Assembly (NCBI RefSeq): GCF_020171805.1
Contig: NZ_JAIVAF010000005.1
Coordinates: 124,001 to 188,000 of the forward strand
Source of the DNA: Guptibacillus algicola
GTDB lineage: Bacteria; Bacillota; Bacilli; Bacillales; Guptibacillaceae
DNA: 64,000 bases
Direction: 5' to 3'
Made by a program: the position numbers and the translations under genes. Position 1 is the stretch's first letter, and each line of letters opens with the position of its first letter. The notes below the pieces were generated by a model, which was given only the letters and a program-made list of their open reading frames with translations, did no database searches and had not been told where the DNA came from. Positions 16,565 through 24,815 of this stretch are shown here, in pieces.

Positions 16565-17383
16565 TTGGAAAAAACATCTCTGTTCGGATTATTGCTCGGA
16601 TTTTTCGTCCTCGTTGGCGGATTGATTTTGAAGGGAGCCAATCCAGCTGCTCTACTTAATCCAGCTGCCCTCGTTATCATTTTTGTTGGGACAGCTGCAG
16701 CGCTGTTGATCGGTTTTCCATTTTATGAGATTAAGAAATTTCCGGTTTTATTAAAAATCATTTTTACAAACCAAAAGTTAGTATCACCAAAAGAAATCAT
16801 TCCAATGTTTCGTGAATGGGCGACGGTCGCTCGTCGGGATGGTTTGTTGTCACTAGAAGATAAACTTGAAAACCTTGAAGATGACTTTCTGAAAAGAGGC
16901 TTTCAGATGGTCATAGATGGTCATTCAAGGGAAATAATCGAAGAGATATTAATTGAAGATATTGAAGCGATGAAGGAACGTCATCGTGCAGGAGCGGGAA
17001 TCTTCACACAAGCAGGGACATATGCACCTACGCTAGGTGTACTTGGCGCGGTTGTAGGACTTGTTGCAGCGCTTAGTCACCTCGGTGATATGGAGTTGTT
17101 AGGTAAATCGATCGCAGCCGCATTCATTGCAACCCTATTTGGTATTTTTACAGGGTATGTCCTTTGGCACCCATTCGCTAATAAGCTGAAAAGAAAGTCT
17201 AACGCAGAAGCGAAGATTAAGATGATTATGCTTGAAGGGTTACTAGCCGTACAGTCAGGGGCAACACCTACGATGGTCGAAGATAAACTACTCGTCTATC
17301 TTCCTGAGAAAGAGCGAAATCTTGATGAAGTTAAGAAATCAGGTGACGTCAAAGTCGGAGAAGGAGTAGGAGCCGATGCGTAA
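16565..17383 (+). CDS. motA: Flagellar motor stator protein MotA
   Basis: A 272-aa stator subunit with four membrane helices and a large cytoplasmic loop. It resembles B. subtilis MotA (proton type) more than MotP: MEKTSLFGLLL start, PMFREWATVARRDGLLSLED, RHRAGAGIFTQAGTYAPTLGVLGAVVGLVAALSHL, and GYVLWHPFANKLKRKS. A TTG at 16565 is chosen because it gives the conserved MxKTSL start and AGAGGGTG precedes it; the GTG at 16556 overlaps that ribosome binding site. It overlaps motB by 8 nt. In B. subtilis motAB lies outside the flagellar clusters, so this position is unusual. Confidence 0.93.
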   Translation: MEKTSLFGLLLGFFVLVGGLILKGANPAALLNPAALVIIFVGTAAALLIGFPFYEIKKFPVLLKIIFTNQKLVSPKEIIPMFREWATVARRDGLLSLEDKLENLEDDFLKRGFQMVIDGHSREIIEEILIEDIEAMKERHRAGAGIFTQAGTYAPTLGVLGAVVGLVAALSHLGDMELLGKSIAAAFIATLFGIFTGYVLWHPFANKLKRKSNAEAKIKMIMLEGLLAVQSGATPTMVEDKLLVYLPEKERNLDEVKKSGDVKVGEGVGADA

Positions 17384-18185
17384 GAAAAGGCATGAAGAGC
17401 ATGAAGAACACGTCGATGAAAGCTGGCTTATTCCTTATGCCGATATGCTAACGTTGCTTCTTGCTCTTTTCATCGTTTTATTTGCAGCGAGCACGGTCGA
17501 TGCAAAGAAATACGAAGCGATCACTAGGTCTTTTGAAGAAGTGTTGAACGGTGGTACTGGCGTGCTTGAAAGTGAGCCTTCTGTCATGCAGCCTGAGGAT
17601 GGCTCGTTCGTTGGATTATCAGAAGAAGAGCAAGACAACAACAGTGAAGAAGAATCAGAGAATCTCGATGGTAATGACGCTGAGGAAGAAAAAGAAGAAG
17701 AAGATTTAGAGGAAGACCTTAATAATTTGCAAGAATTAAAGGAACGAATCGATCAATACATCTCAAAGCAGAGTCTTGATTCGTACTTGAAAACGGATTT
17801 AACGGAAGAAGGCTTATTGATCACGATCAAGGAAGCTGCTCTTTTTAATAGCGGGAAAGCCAACTTAACGAGTGATGCAAAAGGACTAGCTAGTGAAATT
17901 TCGAGTTTCCTCGTAACAGATCCTGCGAGAAACATTACTGTAACAGGACATACAGATAACAACCCGATTAAGACTTCTCAGTATCCGTCAAACTGGCACC
18001 TTAGCTCAGATCGAGCGCTGAACTTCATGACGGAGCTTTTAAAGAATAGTAAGCTAGATCCAAAGCTTTTTAGTTTCACAGGTTATGGAGAGTACCGTCC
18101 GGTCGCCTCGAATGATAGTGAAAAAGGCAGAACAAAGAATAGACGCGTTGAAGTGTTGATTCTGCCTTATGATGTTGAAAATTAA
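17376..18185 (+). CDS. motB: Flagellar motor stator protein MotB
   Basis: A 269-aa stator subunit that anchors to peptidoglycan and conducts the coupling ion. There is a basic N-terminus, then one membrane helix WLIPYADMLTLLLALFIVLFA with the ion-binding Asp at residue 23. A long, very acidic linker follows (residues about 70-130, EEEKEEEDLEEDL). The C-terminal OmpA-like domain carries VTGHTDNNPIK and NWHLSSDRALNFM. Overall it resembles B. subtilis MotB, suggesting proton coupling, but ion choice in Bacillaceae depends on few residues and is not settled here. Confidence 0.94.
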   Translation: MRKKRHEEHEEHVDESWLIPYADMLTLLLALFIVLFAASTVDAKKYEAITRSFEEVLNGGTGVLESEPSVMQPEDGSFVGLSEEEQDNNSEEESENLDGNDAEEEKEEEDLEEDLNNLQELKERIDQYISKQSLDSYLKTDLTEEGLLITIKEAALFNSGKANLTSDAKGLASEISSFLVTDPARNITVTGHTDNNPIKTSQYPSNWHLSSDRALNFMTELLKNSKLDPKLFSFTGYGEYRPVASNDSEKGRTKNRRVEVLILPYDVEN

Positions 18186-18201
18186 CGTTAGAGGTGTATA
18201 G

Positions 18202-18633
18202 ATGAAACGTATACTATTGATTATTTTAGCAACCCTTGGTGTGGTTGGAGGGGGAGCCTTTGCAGCAGTGTTTTTCTTAGATATCGATCTTGGAAAAGTA
18301 CTCGCTCAGGAGGAGAAAGAGCCGACTGCAGAAGAACTTGCAGCAAGAAGTTATAGCATGGAGCCGATTACGACGAACCTTCTGTCTGATCATTATGCTG
18401 TCGTTCAGCTGAATTTACTCGCAGACGGGGAAAAAAGCTACCATGAACTTGAAGTCCGTAACCCCGAACTAAAGTCGATCGTTATATCGACCTTAGCAAA
18501 TTTATCTAGAAGCGATTTAAAGGGTGCAGAAGGTCTCAAAACGTTTGAGGAGAGCATTAGAAAACAAATCAATGACGTACTTCAAGATGGGGACATAGAG
18601 AGAGTATTAGTCATAGATTTCAAAATTCAGTAA
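18202..18633 (+). CDS. fliL: Flagellar basal body-associated protein FliL
   Basis: A 143-aa FliL: one N-terminal membrane helix (residues about 4-28), then a periplasm-side domain with YSMEPITTNLLSDHYAVVQLNLLADG and a C-terminal DGDIERVLVIDFKIQ. FliL surrounds and supports the stator. In B. subtilis fliL lies between swrD and fliM; there is no copy there in this window, and it instead follows motAB. It is the last gene of the fliD operon. Confidence 0.88.
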   Translation: MKRILLIILATLGVVGGGAFAAVFFLDIDLGKVLAQEEKEPTAEELAARSYSMEPITTNLLSDHYAVVQLNLLADGEKSYHELEVRNPELKSIVISTLANLSRSDLKGAEGLKTFEESIRKQINDVLQDGDIERVLVIDFKIQ

Positions 18634-18658
18634 AAATTTATAAAGAATTTTCCGATAT
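18631..18658 (+). promoter_or_regulatory. Probable sigma-D promoter of the flgM operon
   Basis: TAAA (18631-18634) and TCCGATAT (18651-18658), spaced by 16 nt, resemble TAAA-N15-GCCGATAW. flgM is sigma-D dependent in B. subtilis, which supports the call, but the spacing is one base long and the first -10 base is T. Confidence 0.5.
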
Positions 18659-18737
18659 TAACGGTAAGATGCTCAAAATAGGGTACGAATAATAGAATAA
18701 GGAGTAGTATTACTATTATCGGAGAGGGGTGAACGGA

Positions 18738-18998
18738 TTGAACGTTAATAAACCGTCAGCACCGCCATTTGTTAACCCTTACAAAAAGCACAATCCTGTT
18801 ACGAAAGTCGAGCAAGCAAAAAAAGCTCCTCGTGAAGATGAGCTGCAAATCTCAAGCAAAGCGAGAGAACTATACACTATGAAGGCAGAAGAGAAGCGGG
18901 AAGCCAAGATAAATTCAATTCAGAAGCAAATTGATGAAGGAACGTATAGAATCGACAGTAAGAAAACAGCCGAAAAACTGTTTGATCAGTTGTTTTAA
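18738..18998 (+). CDS. flgM: Anti-sigma-28 factor FlgM
   Basis: An 86-aa FlgM that holds SigD inactive until the hook is finished. The N-terminus NVNKPSAPPFVNPYKKH resembles that of Bacillus FlgM, and the C-terminal SigD-binding region is ISSKARELYTMK through RIDSKKTAEKLFDQLF. A TTG at 18738 is preferred: GGAGAGGGGTG ends about 7 nt before it and the resulting N-terminus aligns with FlgM; an upstream GTG overlaps the ribosome binding site. The yvyF and comF genes that precede flgM in B. subtilis are not here. Confidence 0.9.
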   Translation: MNVNKPSAPPFVNPYKKHNPVTKVEQAKKAPREDELQISSKARELYTMKAEEKREAKINSIQKQIDEGTYRIDSKKTAEKLFDQLF

Positions 18999-19012
18999 CA
19001 GGAGGAAGCAAG

Positions 19013-19486
19013 ATGGGGCAACAATTACTGGCTACAATGAGCAACATGATAACTCTGCATGAGAAACTAATGTCGCTCGGAGAGTTAAAGAAAGAGGCGC
19101 TCATCGAGCGAGATGTGAACAGCTTGTCAGAGATGATGAAGAATGAAAGAGAACTCCTACAAGCTCTAAGCGTTGAGGAAGAAAAGCGGCAGGAGCTTGT
19201 GGAGAGGCTTGGTGGATCAGGTCAAACGCTTAAAGAGGTGCTCACAAAGCTTAGCCCTGCTGTAAGAAGAATGATCGAAAGCCGAGCAATTACCTTAAAG
19301 GAGAAAGCGGAAGCCTTGCGTACACTAAATGAACAGAATGATGTTCTATTGAAAGATGCGATGGCTTTCGTACATCATATGATCGGACATCTGACAGCTT
19401 CACCAGAACAATCTCTTACATACACAAGGCCAAACCAAAAACCAGCCTCATCGACACCGAGAGGGTACTTCGACACAAAAGCATAG
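19013..19486 (+). CDS. flgN: Flagellar export chaperone FlgN
   Basis: A 157-aa helical chaperone for the hook-filament junction proteins FlgK and FlgL, encoded directly upstream of both. Coiled-coil-like helices span most of the length (LHEKLMSLGELKKEALIERDVNSLSEMMKNE, RTLNEQNDVLLKDAM). A disordered Pro/Ser tail follows. The ATG follows AGGAGGAAG, 14 nt after flgM. Confidence 0.88.
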   Translation: MGQQLLATMSNMITLHEKLMSLGELKKEALIERDVNSLSEMMKNERELLQALSVEEEKRQELVERLGGSGQTLKEVLTKLSPAVRRMIESRAITLKEKAEALRTLNEQNDVLLKDAMAFVHHMIGHLTASPEQSLTYTRPNQKPASSTPRGYFDTKA

Positions 19487-19509
19487 GCTTTAGAAAGGAA
19501 CGTGACAGT

Positions 19510-20841
19510 ATGACGTCTACATTTCATGGGTTAGAAATCGGAAGGAGAAGTTTGTATACGCAGCAAACGGCACTATCGACTACAGGTCACAATATCGCGA
19601 ATGCAAACACTCCGGGTTATTCCAGACAGCGTGTGAATATGGAGGCGACGTCATCCGTCACGAATCCTTATCAAACCGGTGGCTCATCGTCTGAACTTGG
19701 AACTGGAGTTAGCGTTGAATCCATCGAGCGAATTCGTTCAGAGTATCTAGATACACAGTATCGTGGTCGAAACGCTACGCTAGGTTCTGAGTCTATGAAG
19801 CTAGAAACGCTACAGCAGATCGAGATGATGTCAGCAGAACCTGGCGAGAACGGACTGAATGCGTCACTAAACAAACTCTGGTCTGCTTTCGAAGATCTCT
19901 CGGCTAACCCAGATAGCCTTGCAGCACGTTCTGTCGTCGTTTCACGAGCAGAAGAAGTATTGGATAAAGGGAAGGCGTTTAATAAAGACCTTAAGAATCT
20001 ATCAGAAAGCCTACAATCACAAACTGATGCAGTACTGAAAGATATCGAGTCTCTTTCGAAGCAGATCGATGAATTAAACAAGGAAGTCGTTCGTACGAAG
20101 GGCTCCAATGATATTAAGGACAAACGCGACATGCTGATCGATGAACTTTCTAGTCTCGTAGACGTAGAAGTGAAAGAGAAGAGTAACGGTGAACTAGAGG
20201 TCAAATACGATATTGCAGATGCAAAGGCAGGTAAGCTCAAGGGTCTCAGAGATTCAGCAGAGCTTACAGAAAATGTTCAAGAAAATCTTAACGCTGTATT
20301 TGAAAAACTAGCTCCTGAGATCAATAAACTTGCCGAATCTGGTTACTCTCTCGTGAAAGTAGACGGCGCGATGCAAACAGGAAAACCTCTTTTTGATGTA
20401 ACGGAGGGTGAGGAAAGCTACCTCGAGCGCATCAGTGTTAACGAAGAGGTCAAGTCGAACCCCGCTAATCTAGCAGCTTCTTCTACACAAGGCACAGTAA
20501 GTAACGGTGACCTCGCTGCAAAGATCAGTGGCTTGAAAAACACATCACTATCCTTCGATCTAGCTGGATCAAATGACAAAGTAGATGCGACGACAAACGA
20601 TTTCTACAGCATGCTCATCTCAGATATCGGTTCAAAAGCACAGTCTGCAGAACGTACTGTTGCGAACAATGATACCGTGCTTCAGTCGATTGAATCAAAC
20701 CGTCTTTCAATCAGCGGTGTATCGCTCGATGAAGAGATGGCGAACCTCGTTCAGTTTCAGCACGCGTATAATGCGGCTGCACGGTATGTAAGTACAACAG
20801 ACGAAATCTTAGATGTCATCATCAACCGAATGGGCGTCTAA
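19510..20841 (+). CDS. flgK: Flagellar hook-filament junction protein FlgK (HAP1)
   Basis: A 443-aa hook-associated protein 1. The N-terminus has TFHGLEIGRRSLYTQQTALSTTGHNIANANTPGYSRQRV, the rod/hook family motif. The C-terminus has SLDEEMANLVQFQHAYNAAARYVSTTDEILDVIINRMGV. It is somewhat shorter than B. subtilis FlgK (about 507 aa), mainly in the variable middle. Start is an ATG after AGAAAGGAACGTG. It is part of flgM-flgN-flgK-flgL. Confidence 0.95.
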   Translation: MTSTFHGLEIGRRSLYTQQTALSTTGHNIANANTPGYSRQRVNMEATSSVTNPYQTGGSSSELGTGVSVESIERIRSEYLDTQYRGRNATLGSESMKLETLQQIEMMSAEPGENGLNASLNKLWSAFEDLSANPDSLAARSVVVSRAEEVLDKGKAFNKDLKNLSESLQSQTDAVLKDIESLSKQIDELNKEVVRTKGSNDIKDKRDMLIDELSSLVDVEVKEKSNGELEVKYDIADAKAGKLKGLRDSAELTENVQENLNAVFEKLAPEINKLAESGYSLVKVDGAMQTGKPLFDVTEGEESYLERISVNEEVKSNPANLAASSTQGTVSNGDLAAKISGLKNTSLSFDLAGSNDKVDATTNDFYSMLISDIGSKAQSAERTVANNDTVLQSIESNRLSISGVSLDEEMANLVQFQHAYNAAARYVSTTDEILDVIINRMGV

Positions 20842-20860
20842 CGGGAAAAGGAGTAAGATG

Positions 20861-21739
20861 ATGAGAATCACACAACAAATGTTAACTCAAAATGTTACGA
20901 ATCAGATGAATCGAAACTTGACCCGCTTAGAACGAGCGAATGAAGAAGTATCAACAGGGAAGCGTATCAACAAGCCTTCTGACGATCCGATGGGAACTGA
21001 AAAATCGTTGAAGCTCTCCTCTGAGCTTGAGAATAACGTACAGTTCGAGCGAAATGCTGACTACGCACAATCCTGGTTAGAAGTAACCGAACAGTCACTT
21101 AGCAGTGTTTCTAATCTTCTTCAACGAGCGAATGAGGTTGGACTTCAAGGAGCAAACGGAATTAATTCTCCTGATGAGTTGAATAATCTTGGAAAAGAAA
21201 TCGATCAGCTTCGTGATGAACTTGAGAATCTAGCAAATACAAAACTCGACGGTAAATATATATTTAATGGCCAGAAAACAGACCAGCCGATTGAAATTAG
21301 CCAAAACGGCGACATAATGTATGATGACCAGCCTCTCAAACAGCGGTTATCACCTTTCAGTTCAATGACGATCAATGTTCACGCTGGTGATGTGTTTGGT
21401 GGAGAAAACAACTTGTTTAAGTCACTCGATGATTTATCTCGAGCACTTAAAAGTGGAGATAAAAGTGGTCTTAGTGATGTGATCGGTAGAATCGAAAAAG
21501 GGTCTGATCAAGTGCTTAACAAGTGGACATCTCTTGGAGCGAAACAATCGAGGGTGGAGAGCTTGTCACAGAGACTGAAAGAAGAAAACGTGTCGCTACA
21601 AAAGCTCGTCTCAAAAAATGAAGATGTAGATATCGCTGAAGCGATTATGAAGCTGAAGTCTGAAGAAAGTGTGTATCAAGCTTCACTTGCATCGAGCGCA
21701 AAGATTATACAGCCTTCTTTAATGGATTTTCTTAGATAA
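20861..21739 (+). CDS. flgL: Flagellar hook-filament junction protein FlgL (HAP3)
   Basis: A 292-aa hook-associated protein 3. Flagellin-like ends are clear: MRITQQMLTQNVTNQMNRNLTRLERANEEVSTGKRINKPSDDP at the start and DVDIAEAIMKLKSEESVYQASLASSAKIIQPSLMDFLR at the end. The second of two adjacent ATGs (20861) is better spaced from AAAAGGAG. It ends at a shared terminator facing flhP. Confidence 0.94.
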   Translation: MRITQQMLTQNVTNQMNRNLTRLERANEEVSTGKRINKPSDDPMGTEKSLKLSSELENNVQFERNADYAQSWLEVTEQSLSSVSNLLQRANEVGLQGANGINSPDELNNLGKEIDQLRDELENLANTKLDGKYIFNGQKTDQPIEISQNGDIMYDDQPLKQRLSPFSSMTINVHAGDVFGGENNLFKSLDDLSRALKSGDKSGLSDVIGRIEKGSDQVLNKWTSLGAKQSRVESLSQRLKEENVSLQKLVSKNEDVDIAEAIMKLKSEESVYQASLASSAKIIQPSLMDFLR

Positions 21740-21773
21740 AAAACACTCATCCAACGTGGATGAGTGTTTTTTT
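21740..21773. terminator. Bidirectional terminator between flgL and flhP
   Basis: AAAACACTCATCC / GGATGAGTGTTTT, with a 5-nt loop and runs of A and T on either side, separates the convergent genes. Confidence 0.9.
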
Positions 21774-21774
21774 G

Positions 21775-22560
21775 CTATCGTTTAATCGTATTCGCAAGGC
21801 CCATCATTTCATCAGCCATCTTCATCGCTCTACTTTGGAACTGGAGAAGGCGCTGCGTTGTGAGCATTTCTGTCGTTTCATTTGCAAGATCAACGTTGGA
21901 CATTTCAAGGAATCCTTGTTTCACCTTATAACCAGAATCTACGGTTTCACCTTCGCCTTCACGTAATCGGAATTCATTTCCGCCTTCGTTAAGTAGGGAC
22001 TGAGGACGGTCGATTCTAGCTACGCTCAACTCGAAAGTTGCTTCGTTATCACCACTAACTCTGATTTCACCAGAATCAGAGATCACAATCTTGGAAGGTT
22101 CACTATCAAAAGAAATTACTTCACCATTTTTATCGAGGACATTGCTACCGTTACTAGTTACAAGGTTGACTCTGCCATTCTCGGTATTTTGAAGTTGAAA
22201 TGCACCGTCTCTCGTGTAATGGGTAGTGTCACCGTTTAGCACGCGAAAATACACATTTTCTCCCTCAAGCATCACATCGAGGTTTCGCCCCGTTTCATTT
22301 GCTGCGCCTTGGTCAGTTCGGAGGTTTGTCATCGCGACTTTTGCACCGAAACCAACTCGTAAGTTATCGGGAGTTAGTCTACCTGGTTCTTGTGTTTCAC
22401 CAGTATTATTCTGATATTGCTGGGTTAATAGGTTCTGAAAGCTTGCTTCACGTCGTTTATATCCAGCTGTGTTTACGTTTGCGATATTATTTGCGATCGA
22501 ATCCATTTTCTTTTGCGTCTGGCTCAATGATGAAGATGCAATATTCATCTGGATGTTCAT
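21775..22560 (-). CDS. flhP: Flagellar rod protein FlhP (FlgG-like)
   Basis: A 261-aa flagellar rod/hook family protein. It has the N-terminal helix motif KKMDSIANNIANVNTAGYKRREASFQNLL and the C-terminal VKQGFLEMSNVDLANETTEMLTTQRLLQFQSRAMKMADEMM. In B. subtilis FlhO and FlhP form the distal rod. It follows flhO by 11 nt on the minus strand; both are inverted relative to the rest of the locus. Confidence 0.9.
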   Translation of the reverse strand: MNIQMNIASSSLSQTQKKMDSIANNIANVNTAGYKRREASFQNLLTQQYQNNTGETQEPGRLTPDNLRVGFGAKVAMTNLRTDQGAANETGRNLDVMLEGENVYFRVLNGDTTHYTRDGAFQLQNTENGRVNLVTSNGSNVLDKNGEVISFDSEPSKIVISDSGEIRVSGDNEATFELSVARIDRPQSLLNEGGNEFRLREGEGETVDSGYKVKQGFLEMSNVDLANETTEMLTTQRLLQFQSRAMKMADEMMGLANTIKR

Positions 22561-22571
22561 TCAAAACCCTC

Positions 22572-23390
22572 CTAATACACTCTACCAATGTCATTAACAG
22601 ATTTGTCGATACTTTGATCGTAGGTTTGGAGAACGCGTTGGTTCGCTTCGTACATTCTGTAAGTGTTGAGCATATCTGTCATCGTAGTCGTTAAATCTAC
22701 ATTCGAACCTTCAAGAAATCCTTGCTCAACAGTATACTGAGTAAACTCCGTAGTACGGATGTCACGCGGAGCATTATTATCATCACCAGCCCATTCGAAA
22801 ACACCGTTTCCACGCTGAGTTAAGCCCTCAGGATTCCCCGTATACCCAATCCAAATGTCTTGCTCATTTCCGTTCGCTTCGGTTAGCTTTCCGTCCTTAA
22901 CCGAAAATTCCTCACTCGAAAGTTGAATGGGTTCGAGATTCGTGTTCAACACACGATAGCCTTCACTAGTAGTTAGGAACCCTTCGTCGCTTAGTGTGAA
23001 ATTGCCGTTTCTCGTATATCGGATACCGTCATCATCTGTCCGAACACCAAAAAGTGCAATGCCTTTTTGTCCTGTCTCTTCATCTGTCGGGAGACTCTCA
23101 TCAAGAAGAGCAAGATCTGTGGTATTGCCAGTTTCCTTTAACGTGCCGCTAGAAAAAAGCGGAATGCCTTCTTGAGTATAGACACCGTGAGAAAGTTCTC
23201 CGACTTTCTTGTCACTTTGTGGTGATGTCGTATTTCGTTCTTTTAATAAGTATTCAGGAAATGAACGAATGACAGCTTGATCTTGTTTAAAGCCAGGAGT
23301 CTGTGCATTTGATAAATTATTTGTGAGGTATTGCTGCTTTCGTTCACTCGCCATCATTCCCGAGGTTGCAGTGTACATTCCTCTAAACAT
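22572..23390 (-). CDS. flhO: Flagellar rod protein FlhO (FlgF/FlgG-like)
   Basis: A 272-aa rod protein: N-terminal MFRGMYTATSGMMASERKQQYLTNNLSNAQTPGFKQDQA and C-terminal VEQGFLEGSNVDLTTTMTDMLNTYRMYEANQRVLQTYDQS. The DQA block after GFK separates it from FlhP and matches FlhO. It is divergent from flgB, sharing a 240-bp AT-rich intergenic region with it. The start ATG follows a good GAGGAGGAA. Confidence 0.9.
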   Translation of the reverse strand: MFRGMYTATSGMMASERKQQYLTNNLSNAQTPGFKQDQAVIRSFPEYLLKERNTTSPQSDKKVGELSHGVYTQEGIPLFSSGTLKETGNTTDLALLDESLPTDEETGQKGIALFGVRTDDDGIRYTRNGNFTLSDEGFLTTSEGYRVLNTNLEPIQLSSEEFSVKDGKLTEANGNEQDIWIGYTGNPEGLTQRGNGVFEWAGDDNNAPRDIRTTEFTQYTVEQGFLEGSNVDLTTTMTDMLNTYRMYEANQRVLQTYDQSIDKSVNDIGRVY

Positions 23391-23503
23391 ATTTTCCTCC
23401 TCGATAGTCCCTTTTAACTATAATTATTGGATTAATTCTCATTATAACGTTGAAAATTGGAAAAAATAAGTGTAAAAAGTAGTTTATTAGGTTAAAACTC
23501 TCA

Positions 23504-23532
23504 TTTACTATTAATTTTGACAGTGCTATGCT
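23504..23532 (+). promoter_or_regulatory. Likely sigma-A promoter of the flgB operon
   Basis: TTTACT (23504-23509), 17-nt spacer, then an extended -10 TGcTATGCT (TATGCT at 23527-23532), about 100 nt before flgB. It would drive the 22-kb operon flgB to yaaR. A TTGACA at 23517 has no good -10 at the right distance. Confidence 0.45.
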
Positions 23533-23629
23533 AACAACAGAGAAAATATTGTCGAATGAAGATTAATATGGAACCAATACCATTTATTTACAAAAATAAT
23601 ATTAGTTCATGAGGAGTGTGAAATGCTTC

Positions 23630-24025
23630 GTGAAGGTATTTCAATCGATAAATCCGCTACAAAATGCTTTGAACGCGTCGATGACTCAGCAGCGGACGAT
23701 CACATCAAATATCTCAAATGTTGATACCTCTAATTACAAACGGAAAACCGTTTCGTTCCAGGAAAACCTACAGGAGGCCGTAAGCCAGCGCTTCCAAAGC
23801 TACAAATCAAACCCCAACCATGTGTCTTTTAGTACAGAACAGAAATCGCCAGCAAACGTCACAGTGAAAACTGACAATAATACCTTAAGTAAATCAAACA
23901 AGAACAATGTTGATATGGATGTTGAGATGGCAGAGCTCGCTAAAAATCAGCTCTGGTATAATTCGATGATTGAAAAAACAAACAGCCAGTTTCGTGATCT
24001 GCAAACTGCTATTCGAGGGAGCTAA
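23630..24025 (+). CDS. flgB: Flagellar proximal rod protein FlgB
   Basis: A rod protein of about 131 aa with the family motif NASMTQQRTITSNISNVDTSNYKRKTVSFQENL and C-terminal DVEMAELAKNQLWYNSMIEKTNSQFRDLQTAIRGS. The start is uncertain. A GTG at 23630 gives the right length (B. subtilis FlgB is about 129 aa), but its GAGGAG (23611-23616) is 13 nt away. The best-spaced start, an ATG at 23623, is in another frame that closes after 33 codons. In-frame ATG 23609 and GTG 23618 overlap or precede the ribosome binding site. It is the first gene of the main operon. Confidence 0.85.
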   Translation: MKVFQSINPLQNALNASMTQQRTITSNISNVDTSNYKRKTVSFQENLQEAVSQRFQSYKSNPNHVSFSTEQKSPANVTVKTDNNTLSKSNKNNVDMDVEMAELAKNQLWYNSMIEKTNSQFRDLQTAIRGS

Positions 24026-24030
24026 ACGAG

Positions 24031-24477
24031 ATGAAATTGTTTAATGGATTCAATACAAGTGCTTCGGGCCTTACCGCAAATCGTTTACGAATGGACGTCG
24101 TTTCTTCCAACATCGCCAATGCTGAAACGACAAGGTCAGAGTTAGTTGATGGAGAGTGGCAACCATATAAGAGAAAAGTCGTACAACTTCAGGAAAATTC
24201 TTTTGAAAACCAGCTTCAAGCTGCGATGGGGAAAGGGAAATCATCTTCTTCAGGAGTGAAAGTTTCTGAGATAACCGAGGATCGTGCACCGAATAAGCTC
24301 GTCTACCAACCTACTCATCCAGATGCAAATGAAGATGGGTATGTAGAAATGCCGAACGTTGATATGGTAAAAGAAATGGCCGATCTCATGTCTGCTTCAC
24401 GATCATATGAAGCAAATGTGACGGCACTTAATGCGACAAAAAGTATGTATATGAAAGCCCTTGAACTTGGGAAGTAG
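24031..24477 (+). CDS. flgC: Flagellar proximal rod protein FlgC
   Basis: A 148-aa rod protein: FNTSASGLTANRLRMDVVSSNIANAETT at the N-terminus and YVEMPNVDMVKEMADLMSASRSYEANVTALNATKSMYMKALELGK at the C-terminus. It starts 5 nt after flgB and precedes fliE, the usual order. Confidence 0.95.
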   Translation: MKLFNGFNTSASGLTANRLRMDVVSSNIANAETTRSELVDGEWQPYKRKVVQLQENSFENQLQAAMGKGKSSSSGVKVSEITEDRAPNKLVYQPTHPDANEDGYVEMPNVDMVKEMADLMSASRSYEANVTALNATKSMYMKALELGK

Positions 24478-24503
24478 GTTAATAGCCTTTTGGGAGGAAA
24501 AAC

Positions 24504-24794
24504 ATGAACACGATTAATGCGCTTCAAAGCACACCGCTTCAAACAGCTAAATCATCTCAACCAAAAGAAGCTACAGGGGATTTTGGCAATATGTTAAAAG
24601 ATGCAATTCAGCAGGTGAACAAAACTCAGGTCGAATCTGAGCAAATGTCACAAAAGCTCGTAACGGGTGAAGTACAGAACGTTCATGAAGTGATGATCGC
24701 AGCTAAAAAAGCTTCGCTCTCACTCAATTTAACAGTAGAGGTTCGAAACAAGGTGATCGAATCTTATCAAGAAATCATGCGTATGCAAATGTAG
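24504..24794 (+). CDS. fliE: Flagellar hook-basal body complex protein FliE
   Basis: A 96-aa FliE, joining the MS ring to the rod. GDFGNMLKDAIQQVNKTQVESEQMSQKLVTGEVQNVHEVMIAAKKASLSLNLTVEVRNKVIESYQEIMRMQM covers the whole family domain. The ATG follows GGGAGGAAAA. It lies between flgC and fliF. Confidence 0.96.
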   Translation: MNTINALQSTPLQTAKSSQPKEATGDFGNMLKDAIQQVNKTQVESEQMSQKLVTGEVQNVHEVMIAAKKASLSLNLTVEVRNKVIESYQEIMRMQM

Positions 24795-24815
24795 TTCTTC
24801 AGGGATGGATGGCAG

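Noticed and set aside
19671-20240. Long minus-strand open frame inside flgK (also inside fliD, motB and fliH)
   Set aside because: Serine-rich antisense shadows of conserved genes, without ribosome binding sites or domains.
23517-23522. Perfect -35 TTGACA upstream of flgB
   Set aside because: No acceptable -10 lies 16-18 nt downstream; the overlapping TTTACT-N17-TGcTATGCT is a better promoter.
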